From Leptasterias polaris (taxonomy: Eukaryota > Echinodermata > Asteroidea > Forcipulatida > Asteriidae), in contig JAZGTN010000149.1 of NCBI GenBank assembly GCA_037783415.1, forward strand, positions 2,170,001-2,234,000: a DNA stretch of 64,000 nucleotides, written 5' to 3'. This document shows positions 44,755 through 56,518 of this stretch, piece after piece. The stretch's first letter is position 1. Each line of letters starts with the position of its first letter. Both the position numbers and the translations under genes were made by a program. The notes beneath the pieces were generated by a model. The model worked only from the letters and a program-made list of their open reading frames with translations. It was not told the origin of the DNA and searched no databases.

Positions 44755-47045
44755 GTAAATATCAAGCTGTCAAATGTAGTCAATTTTCAACATCAAAATC
44801 TTCACTGGAACAGAGCTTTTTTTAAAAGGCACACTACAAGTTCTCAAGAACAAATCTACACAGCATAGTAGATATATACACATGGCATTACCGCAAAGCA
44901 AATACACCTTGATACCCTACCATGTAATACCTCAAAAGCCATAAATGTTTCATACTGATAAAAAGACAAAAATCAGTCATTTCAAATATTGATTGCATAC
45001 CCTTTATAAACTCGATACCAGCATCAATTGTAGTCTGAAGCTTTTATTGAAGGTCATTTTAAAAACATCCAAACTTTTTCCAACATGTTCAGTAAAAAAT
45101 AAAATAAATTCCGAGGCAAAATTCACGGAATGGGTACGGCGTAAAATTAGATTTGTATTGTGGAAAGTTGTAAACTTCTTAATTTTACCAAGTCTTTAAC
45201 CCAGTTATGACCAATGTTATTGCGTTTTTTAAAGAATAAAAATAGAGTCATTACGGTCAACATGACCCTAAAATGGAAACATATCGACCTAGGTTTCAAT
45301 TCTTAAAAAAAATGTTAGCCTTCGAGAAAGACTCTGCTAGGGTCGAAACGTCAGGCAACTAACTATTTTGTGCATGTTTACCATACACAAGTCCTGGTTG
45401 GTAAAGCAGTTTGCAACAGCTAATTATATTTTCTCTTAAAAAAAACTGACTGGTGTGATATTAGATTAATATTTTCCTCTGTCTGTCAAAATCGGGGATA
45501 AACATTTAGAAAACCTCAAATCACCCTTGCATATTTTTATTATCAAGTTCTTACCGATAATACCAATTCTGCAGAGAAATATCTGTTTGTTGGAATAACT
45601 TCATTTGTGAAAAAAGCTTTTAAAGATCCTCAAAATAAATGAAGTAAGAATGTAAGAATAACAAAACATAAAACAGTGTTGCATAACACTTAAAAGTGAT
45701 GACCACGCATCTATCAAGGGTTGTTTTTAGGTTGTTTCTAAAATAAAATGAATTGTGTGAATGAATTATACCAATATCTCACACACCAATTGTATCGTAC
45801 CCCTTTAATCTGTCAGTATGCTACTGACTAACCTTGATGTGACAGGCTCGGCAGTTTGCCTTAACAATTTGGTTTCTGTGATAACAAACTAAAACCCTTC
45901 TTGTCACTCACAAACAGAAAAACACTTAATTAAATGCTGCCGCGGTTTGACAGGGAAAACATCAACAGAGTCTTTTTTTGGCAACTTTCCGTAGTGAACA
46001 TAATTTGTGTTGTTACATGCATCACACTCGGTCATGGCAACTAAAAACACTACAAAACTGGCTGCCATTTTTCAGCTCCATTTTGGCATTTCTAATAATG
46101 TCTTAAACTTTAGGCCGAGTTCGAATTAAGAATATCACGTGTTCATCAAAGTGCCTCCTGTAAACCCAATTGAATATGACCACTAATCCGCCAAAGCTAG
46201 CGGCTACGGTTTAGTTTGTCTTTATTCTACAAACATTTCAGTTTTTTCAAAGAGAATTAATCTCACAATGGAAACAACCTTGGGGTTTAAAAATGATGTA
46301 AACTTCAATTGGTTTCAACGCAAACTAATTGCATTATATGTAGATTGTAGTACAATTTGGACTAATTAAGGGAATTTTCATGAAAATTAGCCAAGAACTC
46401 ATGGAAAATACAGAAAGATGTGGGCATTAAAACACACCAGCCCCAGTCTTTTGCAGGCTCGACTCTTGTACACAAAATCATGCGGAGGATTGAGTAGATA
46501 GATACTGGAACAAAGTACATAATCTTCATTGAAAAATACATGGATACACCACAAAATAAATAAGAAAACAGCCATATTTGAGTCCATCTGGAAGCCTACT
46601 TGTTATTAAGTTCATATCAAATTCTTTCCTGCAGAGAATGTTTTAATGGATTTTGAATACTCCTCAAGTTAATAAAATGGCAATTAATATAATAAATACC
46701 CTTAAAATCAATGAAGCATTCAACCCAACAAGAAAAAAACAAAATTTCAAACAAAATATTAAACATTAACTCGTTGCTTTTCACTTAGAAAGATGAACAC
46801 CAAGTTTGCTGAATTTCACAGTTTGTTCAGGGTGTGCTTCTTAAAAATATTATGATAAAATAAAACAATGCTGCATTATCCCTTTGAATGAAGCACACAC
46901 TTTTCGTATAATATTGAGAAACCTTGATGCAACAGGCGATAGGCAGTCTTGCCTTTTCAAATTGAGGGGCACACACAAGTGTTCTGAGATAACAAACTAC
47001 GAACATTCCTGGTACTAAATTACACACACACACACACACACCAAA
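44755..47045. other. Sequence downstream of the last ASCC2 exon seen
   Basis: I searched by eye for the missing ASCC2 C-terminus and found no exon with the right phase and similarity. Related segments at about 45770-45910 and 46870-47000 (CCTTGATG..ACAGGC, GTGATAACAAACTA) look like two copies of one dispersed repeat. An (AC)n tract ends at 47041. Confidence 0.4.
45315..45430. mobile_element. Penelope-related terminal fragment, second copy
   Basis: GAGAAAGACTCTGCTAGGGT followed by CGAAACGTCAGGCAACTAAC and GGTAAAGCAGTTTGCAACAG, as at 35470-35680. Non-coding. Confidence 0.5.
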
Positions 47046-47211
47046 GTGTGTAACAGCCTGCAATCGTGGACCCTCCTTTGTTCAACTCTTTGTGATAGCA
47101 ACCGTGGACCACAATGCTTTCCTTTGTGATAGCAACCGTGGACCTATTGTCCTCTTTTGTTATAGGTTTCCGGTTTGAATGTGGTTACCTACTCACCCAT
47201 ACACACATACA
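47046..47211 (+). repeat. Left direct repeat bracketing the recombinase gene
   Basis: About 165 bp in the same orientation and roughly 90% identical to 52931-53096. It begins GTGTGTAA and ends in ACACACATA. It holds two copies of TTTGTGATAGCAACCGTGG and an inverted-arm motif: AACCGTGGACCTAT at 47134-47147 and a degraded right arm, ATAGGTTTCCGGTT, at 47162-47175. Confidence 0.85.
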
Positions 47212-47511
47212 CTGCAGATTGAGGACATACTTTTCATACTATCCAATTGAGGTCATTGCCAAGAGTCGAATGGTACATATCGATATGAGGACATAACACA
47301 TGAACCCTTTATCTTGCGGTTCACTCATGTGAATGTGTACACTGGCCTTCTAGGAAATGTTTTGGGGGATGGTACATGTACTTTCTTCTTATTTGGTGGT
47401 GGGTTGAGGGGGGGGGGGGCGCGCGGGTTTGCCAAAGGTGTAGACTAATCACTTGGCTGTGCCTACAGAGTGACTCTAGGTTATGACTGTACTTTTGTGG
47501 TACATGACACC

Positions 47512-50500
47512 TTAAATTTGTTTAAGTGTCATCGTATTTCTACAAAAGTCCTTGATGTTTGTCCACGTTCGGGTCTGCAATGCCACAGGACAGGACGATT
47601 CGATGTCACGTTTTCCTGGAAGCTTCTTCAGCAAAAAGAATCTCTGCAAGCCCTCGGTTACGTCTTTCTTTTCCTCAGCAGTCCAGGGGCGACGTTTGAC
47701 TTGACGACGCTTTACTTGTGGAGCTTTTTGAGCTGGAGCTGATTGGGCTGGTGGCCTTCCTACAACAAACAGGAAAGAAGAGGAAAATTAAGATACATTA
47801 TCAAATGGGGGCCTATTCATAACAAAAATATTTCCTTTTTACCGATGTGACATTTACTCCCTGAGTAAATCAATAAGCAATTTAGCGCCAAATAGTTACT
47901 GCCATCTTGTTTCATCCTACCGTTCAAAATTTGTGTTGCCCAGATGGGCTGGAAAGCAAATGCAGTCTGGCATCTTATCGCAATTTGGTCTGTGGGGGCA
48001 AACAGGGATTACGACCAGCATGCAAGAGACCTACATGAGATATAGCCAGTCAGAAATATGACAAACTTACTGGCATCAACACTGTCCTCCAAAGCTGGGT
48101 CACACGAGTCACCGGAATCACTGCTGTCCTCATCGCTGGTGAAGCCTTCTGCGAACCAACAAACATAAATTTCGAAATTTATCTTTGATTGGGTTGCGTG
48201 TGTGGGGTTGGGGGGGGGGGGTCTACAGTTAATGATGTTGATATGGGGGAGGGGGTGTTATGTGATGACGGCCACAGGCAGAGTTATCGGGCCCCCAAAA
48301 GAAAGAGCAATTTTGACATTTACCAGTAGCTATGATTGCTTTTTCCCACACAACTTTAAATGTTGGCCAATCCATTGGGGGTGGGGGTGGGGGTGGGGGT
48401 GGGGGGTGTACAGTGAATTATGCTTATTGGGGGGGGGGGGGGGGGTTGTTAGTGTTAGGTGATGACGGTCACAGGCAAAGTTATCGGGCCCCCAAATGAG
48501 TTTTTGGGCGAGTAGGGGGAGGTGTAAAGAGCCAAAAAACACGTTTTTAATTTTGAAAGAAAAGTTTAAAACGGGTTTGTTTACCTCCAGTAACATGCAA
48601 CTCCTCCAAAGATTTGCCATGTTGCGAAACCAAGTTCCCTCTCTCCAAGCTCAGGAAAAGTCTGGACAGTTTGGTTACCCTCTGGACAGTGTCTGGCAAC
48701 TGGTAGTACTCACGATGGACCCGCAAATCATGACCCATGAAGTCTGCAAGTGTTTCAAGCTGATGTTCATTCAAGGCAAGAATTTGTGAAACAGTCGCTA
48801 CATGTTTACGAAGCTTTGTAGACCGCATGCTATCAGCATTCTCAAGGCCCGCCTCATTCGCATATGCTCGTAGACAGTCGCTTCCTCGTATATGACCTGT
48901 GCCTCCGTAACAACTTCGTGCGAACAAGAACATGTTGTCTTGTGCCACTCCAGCTGCATTTCTATTTGCGACAAGAGCCTTCAACCACGTCATCACATCA
49001 GTACCAAGAAGCACCGGAACAGTTCTGCCCCTCTTACCAACTATTTCAATGACTTCGAACATTTTACAGAGGTGCCGTTCAAGATCAGTCATGACGCAAT
49101 CCCCATTCACAATGGCTGCTCTACTGCGCTTGTGAAAATCTTCAAGTTTCATTTTAGATACTTCCCCCTGTCGTCTGCGGTTGAAGATAATGAGATGGCA
49201 CAGTGTGACTTCATTCAAATTCTTCCAAGCTGTTGTAATTTGAGGGCCCTTAGCAGAGTGTAGGAGCTGCACTTCCCTGTTGCCAGTTTCATGAAGGAAC
49301 GAGGACATTTTCACTACGTCTCCATTTGTCGGGATAACTGTTCGCTTGTTCCGCTTTCCTTGGTACAGTGTTCTGTGTGCGTGGGTTGACACAAGTTCTG
49401 GCCACTTAATTTCACACAACTGCCTAAACTGTTCGGCCTGTTCCGCTTTTTCCCTAAGATTATACTCTAAAGCACTTGCTTGCAGTATGAGTGCACATCT
49501 CTTGATGGAATGTCCAATCTTTAGTGCTAGAGATGGAACGTGATACATCTGTTTCCCTTCACTGAAGCCGGCTACATCATGAACAGCCTTGACGATATCA
49601 TTCAGATGGCGGGGATGCACGAATACTTCCAGTGATGCATTTGGTTGGTGGGTGTTTTGTCTGAGTTGTATAACAAGACGACCAAGTTCTCGTAGTTTGT
49701 TCCGAATGTAACCATGTTGTGTAACATCGTGGCCAAGCCTAAGGTATTCACGTTTGGCAATTTCCAGAATCAAAGAATCATTATTGACTACCAGAGCAAC
49801 ATTGTCTCTCCTCATAGAACTAAGAACCTTGTTCAACTGGAAAGATACACCAGCTGGGGGAGGTTTTAACAAATCACTCTTGCTAGCTACTCGTCCCCTA
49901 ACATGACCTATCCTACCGCTACCATCAGTCTGTGCAGGGAGCGCAGGATTAAGTGGGCACTTATGACGCCAAAGATCAAGACGCACGTAATAGCCATAAC
50001 AATGTATGCATGGTCCATATGCGTGTGGCGATGCCTCATGATTTGGTCTGTATACTATAACAAGGACACCCTTTCCCTCTCTGAGGACTTGGCAATTGTG
50101 TCTGTGATTACCAATATTGCGGATGTATAACAAAAGTTTCTTGCGGGCACTAAGGTCTGTCTCCGATGCTATCTCTACAACTTCCCTATCATCCTTGTGA
50201 CACGACTGAAGGTGACGGGGTAACTTGGCATGAGGTTCATCACAGTAAAAGCAAAAGTGCTTTTTGTCCCATTTCCTTTGTCCACCGACATTATCGGTCT
50301 GCATGACTGTTACGGCACAGTTCTCACTCGAATCATTTCTGTCAAATCCTACAGTTTCATTGCTTTGGTGAAGTTCGGCAGTTTCTGAAATAGCTTGTGG
50401 TTCATCGTCATCGTCATCCCTGGAACTGGTGTTTGGGTTTACAGAACTTGAAGTATCCGACGTTAAAATAGCTTGTGGGTCATCGTCATCCCTGGAACTG

Positions 50501-52525
50501 GTGTCTGGGTTCACAGACCATGAAGGATCAGACTTAAAATTTGATGTTCGATGGGCCAGCTAGCAAGAAAAAGATAAATTACATAATTAACACCACTGAG
50601 TTATGATTAGGATGATCACACCAATTAAATATATAGGGTTCAGTGGATCAGCGTGCCCTTAAATTGCTAGGCAATTTACACATTACCACTAAGCTAGTCA
50701 TAACTTAAACCATCCTTTCAAACAGTATATCCCATGTTGGGGGGAGTGGCGTGGCGCGCATTGGTTATTATGACGCTTTCACTATAAAGCGAGTCGTTTG
50801 CCGTAAACACATAGTTGTGCGGCACAATTTAACAATTAGAGAGGACATTTGTTTGCCTCAACACGTAAACCTTTGAAAAACTTCTCAATTGTACATATAA
50901 TATTATATTTTGAAGAAACATAGCCTTTTCTGAATTTCCTTACGATGGAATGAATACATGACATAATCTTTTATTCACCTGGTGCTCAAATAAGCAGCGT
51001 GTCATGCCATCCTCATTGTAACGCACACGGTACTTGATTACTGACTTCCCTGAAATATGAAAGGCAAACGGTTTGTCACAATACTTAATCATACTTTTAT
51101 TTGTACAGGGATCAGGGTTGTCAATTGGGAAGAGTTCTTTTCAGGTGCATCACAATGTGCTTTGTCTTATTAGGGAGGGTGCACAGGAAAGGGGCCGCTA
51201 TGACTAAGTAAAGAGTTTAACAGCTTTTCTCATGAAATTATGCACTACGGTTATTTAGTTCTTAGTTGTTTTTTTTTTTTGGGGGGGGGGGTTGGGGGGA
51301 GGAAGGGGCTGACATACAACTATGCGCTATATTTTAAACGTGCTCTTCATGTGATGGGGATCACAATAAGGGTGTGGAACTGTCATTTCGTGTCTCGTTA
51401 GTACAAAAGTTATCAATAAATTGTAAATACCTTTGTTTATGGAGGTGATTACAGCTGGATACCATGACGAGTCTGGAGGCCACAGTGCCATTACGCTGTC
51501 CCCTTCTTCATACTAGAAAAAACACATACAATTTAGGTAACATAATTATACGTTATTAATCAAACAAAAGTCGATCAGTTTACTGGTACGCTTATGGGTC
51601 AACTCGGTCCGAAGCCAACTCGGTCCGAAGCCAACTCCGTCCGAAGCCAACTCGGTCAAAAGCCAACTCGGTCAAAAGCCAACTCGGTCAAAAGCCAACT
51701 CGGTCAAAAGCCAACTCGGTCAAAAGCCAACTCGGTCAAAAGCCAACTCGGTCAAAAGCCAACTCGGTCAAAAGCCAACTCGGTCAAAAGCCAACTCGGT
51801 CCGAAGCCAACTCGGTCCGAAGCCAACTCGGTCCGAAGCCGTCCGAAGCCAACTCGGTCCGAAGCCAACTCGGTCAAAAGCCAACTCGGTCCGAAGCCAA
51901 CTCGGTCAAAAGCCAACTCGGTCAAAAGCCAACTCGGTCAAAAGCCAACTCGGTCAAAAGCCAACTCGGTCAAAAGCCAACTCGGTCCGAAGCCAACTCG
52001 GTCAAAAGCCAACTCGGTCAAAAGCCAACTCGTTCCCAAGTAAACTGGTACCCAGGTCAAAACGTATCCAGGTAAACTCTTACTTACCCAGGTCAACTGT
52101 TACCCAGGTAAACTCTTACCCAGGTGTACGTACTGCCGACCCGGGTACGAGTTCACTTGGGTATGAGTTAACTCGAGTACGAGTTTACCGTTTATATGGT
52201 TTCCTTGCTCTATGGTTTATTCGAGGCTATTCTTAAATGGAATATTACTCACATGCATCAATAGAAATTGGTAAAGTCATAATTCATTTACTTATGTGTT
52301 TGTAGACAAATTTTAGTACCGTACGGATGACTGTACAGTAGTATAGTAAACCGGGAAGCCGTAAACCGGTGCGCATGGTAATACTAATGGACATTTATTT
52401 ACACTGGGAATGATATAATCACTCACCATTTCTTGTGTCCTCTCGAGAGCTGCCATCGGTCGAATGATCGAGTGTAAGGTCCTCGTGGATGCAAAAGTTA
52501 TGTCAATGTTTGAGGCGTGTCCCAT
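47512..52525 (-). CDS. Tudor-zinc finger-tyrosine recombinase-SANT protein (six exons)
   Basis: Exons on the minus strand: 52525-52427, 51512-51431, 51049-50979, 50559-48585, 48148-48071 and 47759-47512. All have GT-AG introns and the phases agree; the product is 850 aa. Residues 34-85 form a Tudor-like domain (GDSVMALWPPDSSWYPAVI, YRVRYNEDG). Residues 86-170 are acidic and repetitive (SSRDDDD). Zinc finger 1 is C187/C190/H200/H205; zinc finger 2 is C268/C271/H283/C285. A tyrosine-recombinase domain follows: R547 (RRRQGEV), K593 (VGKRGRTVPVLL), R668 (STKLRKHVATV), H694 (GHDLRVHREYY) and tyrosine 703. The histidine of the HxxR box is replaced by threonine (665). Residues 791-845 are Myb/SANT-like (RRPWTAEEKKDV, LPGKRD, RTWTNIKDF). 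I recognise similar uncharacterised recombinase-SANT proteins in fish and invertebrates. Function is unknown; DNA or chromatin binding is inferred. It could be a domesticated Crypton-like gene or a mobile element's own gene. Confidence 0.85.
48190..48460. repeat. G-rich tracts in intron 4 of the recombinase gene
   Basis: Poly-G runs near 48210-48220 and 48429-48445 and a (GGGGGT)n tract at 48378-48407. The segment ATGACGGCCACAGGCA..GTTATCGGGCCCCCAAA occurs twice (48265-48299 and 48463-48497), so this is a local tandem duplication of about 198 bp. Confidence 0.75.
51596..52040. repeat. 16-bp minisatellite in intron 1 of the recombinase gene
   Basis: About 28 copies of AGCCAACTCGGTCAAA or AGCCAACTCGGTCCGA. 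Because 16 is not a multiple of three, the array encodes a 48-bp peptide period on the plus strand, which is not a real protein. It is followed by TACCCAGGTAAACTCTTAC-type repeats to about 52140. Confidence 0.92.
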
Positions 52526-52930
52526 GACATTGCAAGTTGCAGTTAGTTGCAGTTCCAACCGGCTGGGGCACGCGAACCGACTCAAACAGAATCAGCTAAC
52601 CGTCATGTATAATTACTTAATAATTAGAAATGGCCGCTTCTAAATCAACATTAAAGATACTTAATATCAACAGAGGGCGATGTAACCATCCGAGAGTGCG
52701 TTAGGCAGCAGAATCTTTTTCACTCACACATGCTCCTCTGGTAAATTACGTAAACCGAGGATCACTCCCAAAAGCTTAGAGAATTCACTGGCGTCCAAAC
52801 TGGCCATAATGCTCCATTTATCAATTTTTTTCAAAGCGAGGACGTCCTCGCTCTGATAAGAGTCCTCGAAGAGCGAGTGTGTATTCACATAGAAGAGCTC
52901 GGTTGGCAGCGTTTACACGTACACCACACA

Positions 52931-53096
52931 CGTGTGTAAATACCGGCAATCGTGGACCCTCCTTTGTTAAACTCTTTGTGATAGCAACCGTGACCACAAT
53001 GCTTTCCTTTGTGATAGCAACCGTGGACCTATTGTCCCTTTTGTTATAGGTCCACGGTTTGAATGTGGATACCTACCCACATTGACACACACATAT
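52931..53096 (+). repeat. Right direct repeat bracketing the recombinase gene
   Basis: Partner of 47046-47211. Its inverted arms are perfect: AACCGTGGACCTAT (53019-53032), a 13-bp spacer, then ATAGGTCCACGGTT (53046-53059). The gene's start codon is about 400 bp away. The two repeats are about 5.9 kb apart. Confidence 0.85.
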
Positions 53097-53108
53097 AATT
53101 ACTAATTT

Positions 53109-53826
53109 TATTAGCTGTTCCGATTTATACTGTATGCCGGCAAAAAAAAAGTGAGGGACGTCATTATAACGTCATTTATTAAGCGTTTTCATCCGTGTAT
53201 AAAACACATGGGATAAAGTGAAAACAAATCCGACTTCTCATTTAAGGTTTAATTTAACGTCCAAGATTACAATGTTTCCCATCATTATTATACAGGAAAT
53301 ACAAATATATGGTCAAAACTGGACAATGAAGCGCACCTACCCATTCGTACCCCCCCCCCCCCCCCCCCCCACTTTGATTGACAAAACATTATGTACACAT
53401 AACGTTGAAACTGATGCAAGCTGCAGTTCACGCGCAGACTGTGTACGTGCACTGTCGCCGTCATTGTTGTTTCATCAAAGTTTGCCTTGGTCCGCTAACT
53501 CGGACGTATACTACACCGAACACCTTGTTTTTGTTTCAACCAAAATTTACCTCTAGTTAATTAAGTTAAGCTAATTACATTTAGCTATAACTTCATGACC
53601 TAAGTTTTAATATGATATAAGATTTTACTATTTTATACTAAGCCAAGTATGATTTTTGGAGGGGACAAAATACGTGTATTAAACCATGGAGGAAGAAATG
53701 TATTTCTTCCTCCATGATTAAACCTATGGCGTTTTGGTGGAAGGAAAGAATAATAATAAGAAGAACAAATACAAATCTTGACGAAAACAAAAGCTGTTCC
53801 GACTGCTAGATCGGAACAGCTAATAA
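53109..53826. mobile_element. MITE with TTATTAGCTGTTCCGA ends
   Basis: The left end TTATTAGCTGTTCCGAT (from 53109) and the right end ATCGGAACAGCTAATAA (to 53826) are perfect inverted repeats. The inside is non-coding, with a 21-C run at 53350-53370 and the palindrome at 53685-53716. It abuts the right direct repeat. Confidence 0.65.
53685..53716. repeat. 32-bp palindrome
   Basis: Arms CATGGAGGAAGAAAT and ATTTCTTCCTCCATG with a 2-base spacer. A shorter relative, CATGGAGGAAGTTCCTCCATG, lies at 56604-56624, so this is probably a dispersed hairpin motif. Confidence 0.85.
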
Positions 53827-55429
53827 CAACCTCTGCCCATTATTTGATTGGTGGACATGACAGCTAACGTTACCATGGTGGAATTAATTGGCGTAAAATG
53901 TCCAGTAGGCCGTCTGATGTAATTATAAAGCTACGTACAATACCAGTGCCGTTATAATTCAATTACAATGTCCTATCACTATTTTTATGTGAGGCCAAGT
54001 ACACAAAGTAACAAGTTTCTCGTACGGACTTTTCAAAAAAAGGAGCAGGTCCCCTTTTACTATATTTTACTATTTTTCAGGGGGGGTGTTGCGCAATCAT
54101 TTGCGATCGCTGTTTGGGTACACTCCATTTTAAAAATAGGTAATGACCATTAAAAAACTAAAAGAAATCCATGTATACCGTTAAAATTCTCTCTTTATCA
54201 GCACTGAAAACATAACAGTGTATATCGTAAGAGTATTTTCAATTGTTGAGATGCTTAATTTTAAATAAAGTGCGTACAAATATTATCGAAAATTTTCCGT
54301 TGGTTTATTGCAGCGGCTAACGTGTATGAATGGGTCCAGGTGGGAATTTCGTTACAAATGGTCTCCCCTAAAATGGCTACAAATATCGACATAATGTGAA
54401 AAAAATTATCGTTCATCCTCTGATTTTTTTCCATTAACGTAATATTTAGGAATAGATCTTTCATTCCTGAAAGTTTAATCAAAATCCCTCGGTACATCCT
54501 CTAGATATTTGACGATTTTTTTTGAGAGAATGGATCCCGCCAATACTTAGTTTGCGTTCAAACGATCTCTGTTGACGGACGGGAACATTTGCCACAGGTA
54601 ATTGTAATTCTGAGGCAGCATACACATCTTAAACAGATATGTTATACATGTCGTTTAGGTTAAATATATGTTGTTTATTAAATAGTTAATTTACTGATCG
54701 AAGCAGTTGGCAAGGCAAAAAAAACAATTTACAAATGTTTTCTGGTGTAAAAGATTTTGTGAATTTACAACATTTGAAGATAACAATACCCTCTGATAAA
54801 ATGGACTCGTCCAGGCAGTCTCAACGGCACGCAGCGGAGAGCAACCGTAAATTCAAATAGTGTGTACTGTGCATACACACACATCCGTTTGTAAGTGGGG
54901 AGCTTCGACCAGTTCACGTCGCGATGGTCGAATGAGATTATTTTCAACGTAGGTGGCGCGCTGGTGGCGCTACCCCTTCCGCCCCCCTGCTATTTTTCAA
55001 TGTTTAGCTATTTTTTCCAAGATGGCCGCCATGCTAAATATGGCTGTCCAAGGTGCTATTTGAGTTTACTGATGCAATTTATGACAAAACAAATGATTTT
55101 TAAGACCCTTCACTGCAGAATCGCAGCACCATCACCTTCGCCAACAGTTGCTGCCCGCTCTGAAAAGAACCCCCAGCTGGGTTTGGTGCCAAGACACTGA
55201 TGATAAAAGTCACGAGAATCTCGTTTTCAGACCTCAACTAGCTAGGGACTGCACGCCTAGAATATTGAAATTAGAAAGTTGGGAATGCTTGAGGCAAACG
55301 GCTGCTATTTTTGGCCTATCTAATTGAATTCAGGAGATTGAAAATATCAGAGATGCCACTCAGTTTAAAACAATCGAACGGTTCCAAAAACCAAAGGTAC
55401 ACTTCGAGTGATCGCAATTGCAGAGTCTT
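53827..55429. other. Non-coding stretch
   Basis: Small open frames (53968-54153, 54895-55200) have no domain. No repeat identified. Confidence 0.45.
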
Positions 55430-55600
55430 GGTCTTGGTGAGATAATTTATCTCGGTTAGTCGACTTCTTAATTTTTGTAAGTCATCTTGTCGAGATAATT
55501 TATCTCTGTATCGACTTCTTAATTTGTGCTGTATCAACTTCTTAATTTGTGTAAGTTGTCTTGGCGAGGTAATTCATCTCGGTAAGTCGTCTTCTGGATT
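55430..55600. repeat. Degenerate ~55-bp tandem repeat
   Basis: Three to four imperfect copies of units with GAGATAATTTATCTCGGT (itself a near palindrome) and CGACTTCTTAATTTGTGTAA. Confidence 0.75.
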
Positions 55601-56518
55601 ATTATAAGTCGACCCGATATGTCGCTTAGTCGAGTTATACCGCAGAAAAGTCGACCTGACGCAATAAAATTGAATTATCTGGTTTTCTTGATAAGAAGTG
55701 GGATGGCACTCATGGAGCGCCGTATAAATGTATACGGTGGTTACTAAATCTTTACAATGAGAGTGTGCAAAAAGTATTTTGTGGGTTTTAAGTAAAAATG
55801 TTTCATTCAATGGAAACATGGAGCCATATTAAAAGGGGATTATGAAATTGTTTGAATAAAGCCCTCGAGCTCTGTCTCAAATTACTTTCATCAGAGAGTA
55901 CTCAATGCCCCAAATCCCCACACTGTGGTGAAGGCTTCGCGATGCGTATTTACTTTTGTTTAGAATGAAAACATAGTTTAGGTTTATGAAAAAACAAATT
56001 ATGTTCTTTAATTCATAGTTATTATAATCTTGTTTCATGCTGCTGTGTGACGGTCTTGTATGGTTTCAGATAATAGCAGGAATCAATGCGACGCAAGCGG
56101 GCGCACTTTACAACGCATCGAACGCAGTGAATAACAACTTCTAAACATCGAACTGTGTGACTACTGGTCTATTACAACGTCGTTTTCAACACTTGCAGGA
56201 TGTGCTTGTTCCCCTCGTTCTATTTGCGTTAGCTCCCTGACTGCTGCTGCAATTTGGATGCATAGAAAACATCGGGGACGGGTGAGCGCAAAGCGAGCAA
56301 GGTCAAGATGGCTGCGCCCGTAAACGTAGGATTGACGGAACGAGGCGAAATGTCTGAAATGAAGATGATGAAGAGGAAATGAGCAGGCAGAGTGATTAAG
56401 GAAGCTCTGTTGGTTATTCAAGTTCAAGGTTAGGCTCAATTGCAGAATACTCCGCAACTCATAAGCACCACCTCGTAGCCGGTGGCTACGGCTACGCAGT
56501 CACGGTTTAGTGACCGCA
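55601..56518. other. Non-coding stretch
   Basis: No gene recognised. TAGCCGGTGGCTACGGCTACG near 56476 is a short inverted repeat. Confidence 0.4.

Noticed and set aside
51594..52043. 149-codon plus-strand open frame made of KPTRSKANSVKSQLG-like repeats
   Set aside because: It is a 16-bp minisatellite read in frame, inside an intron of the opposite-strand gene.
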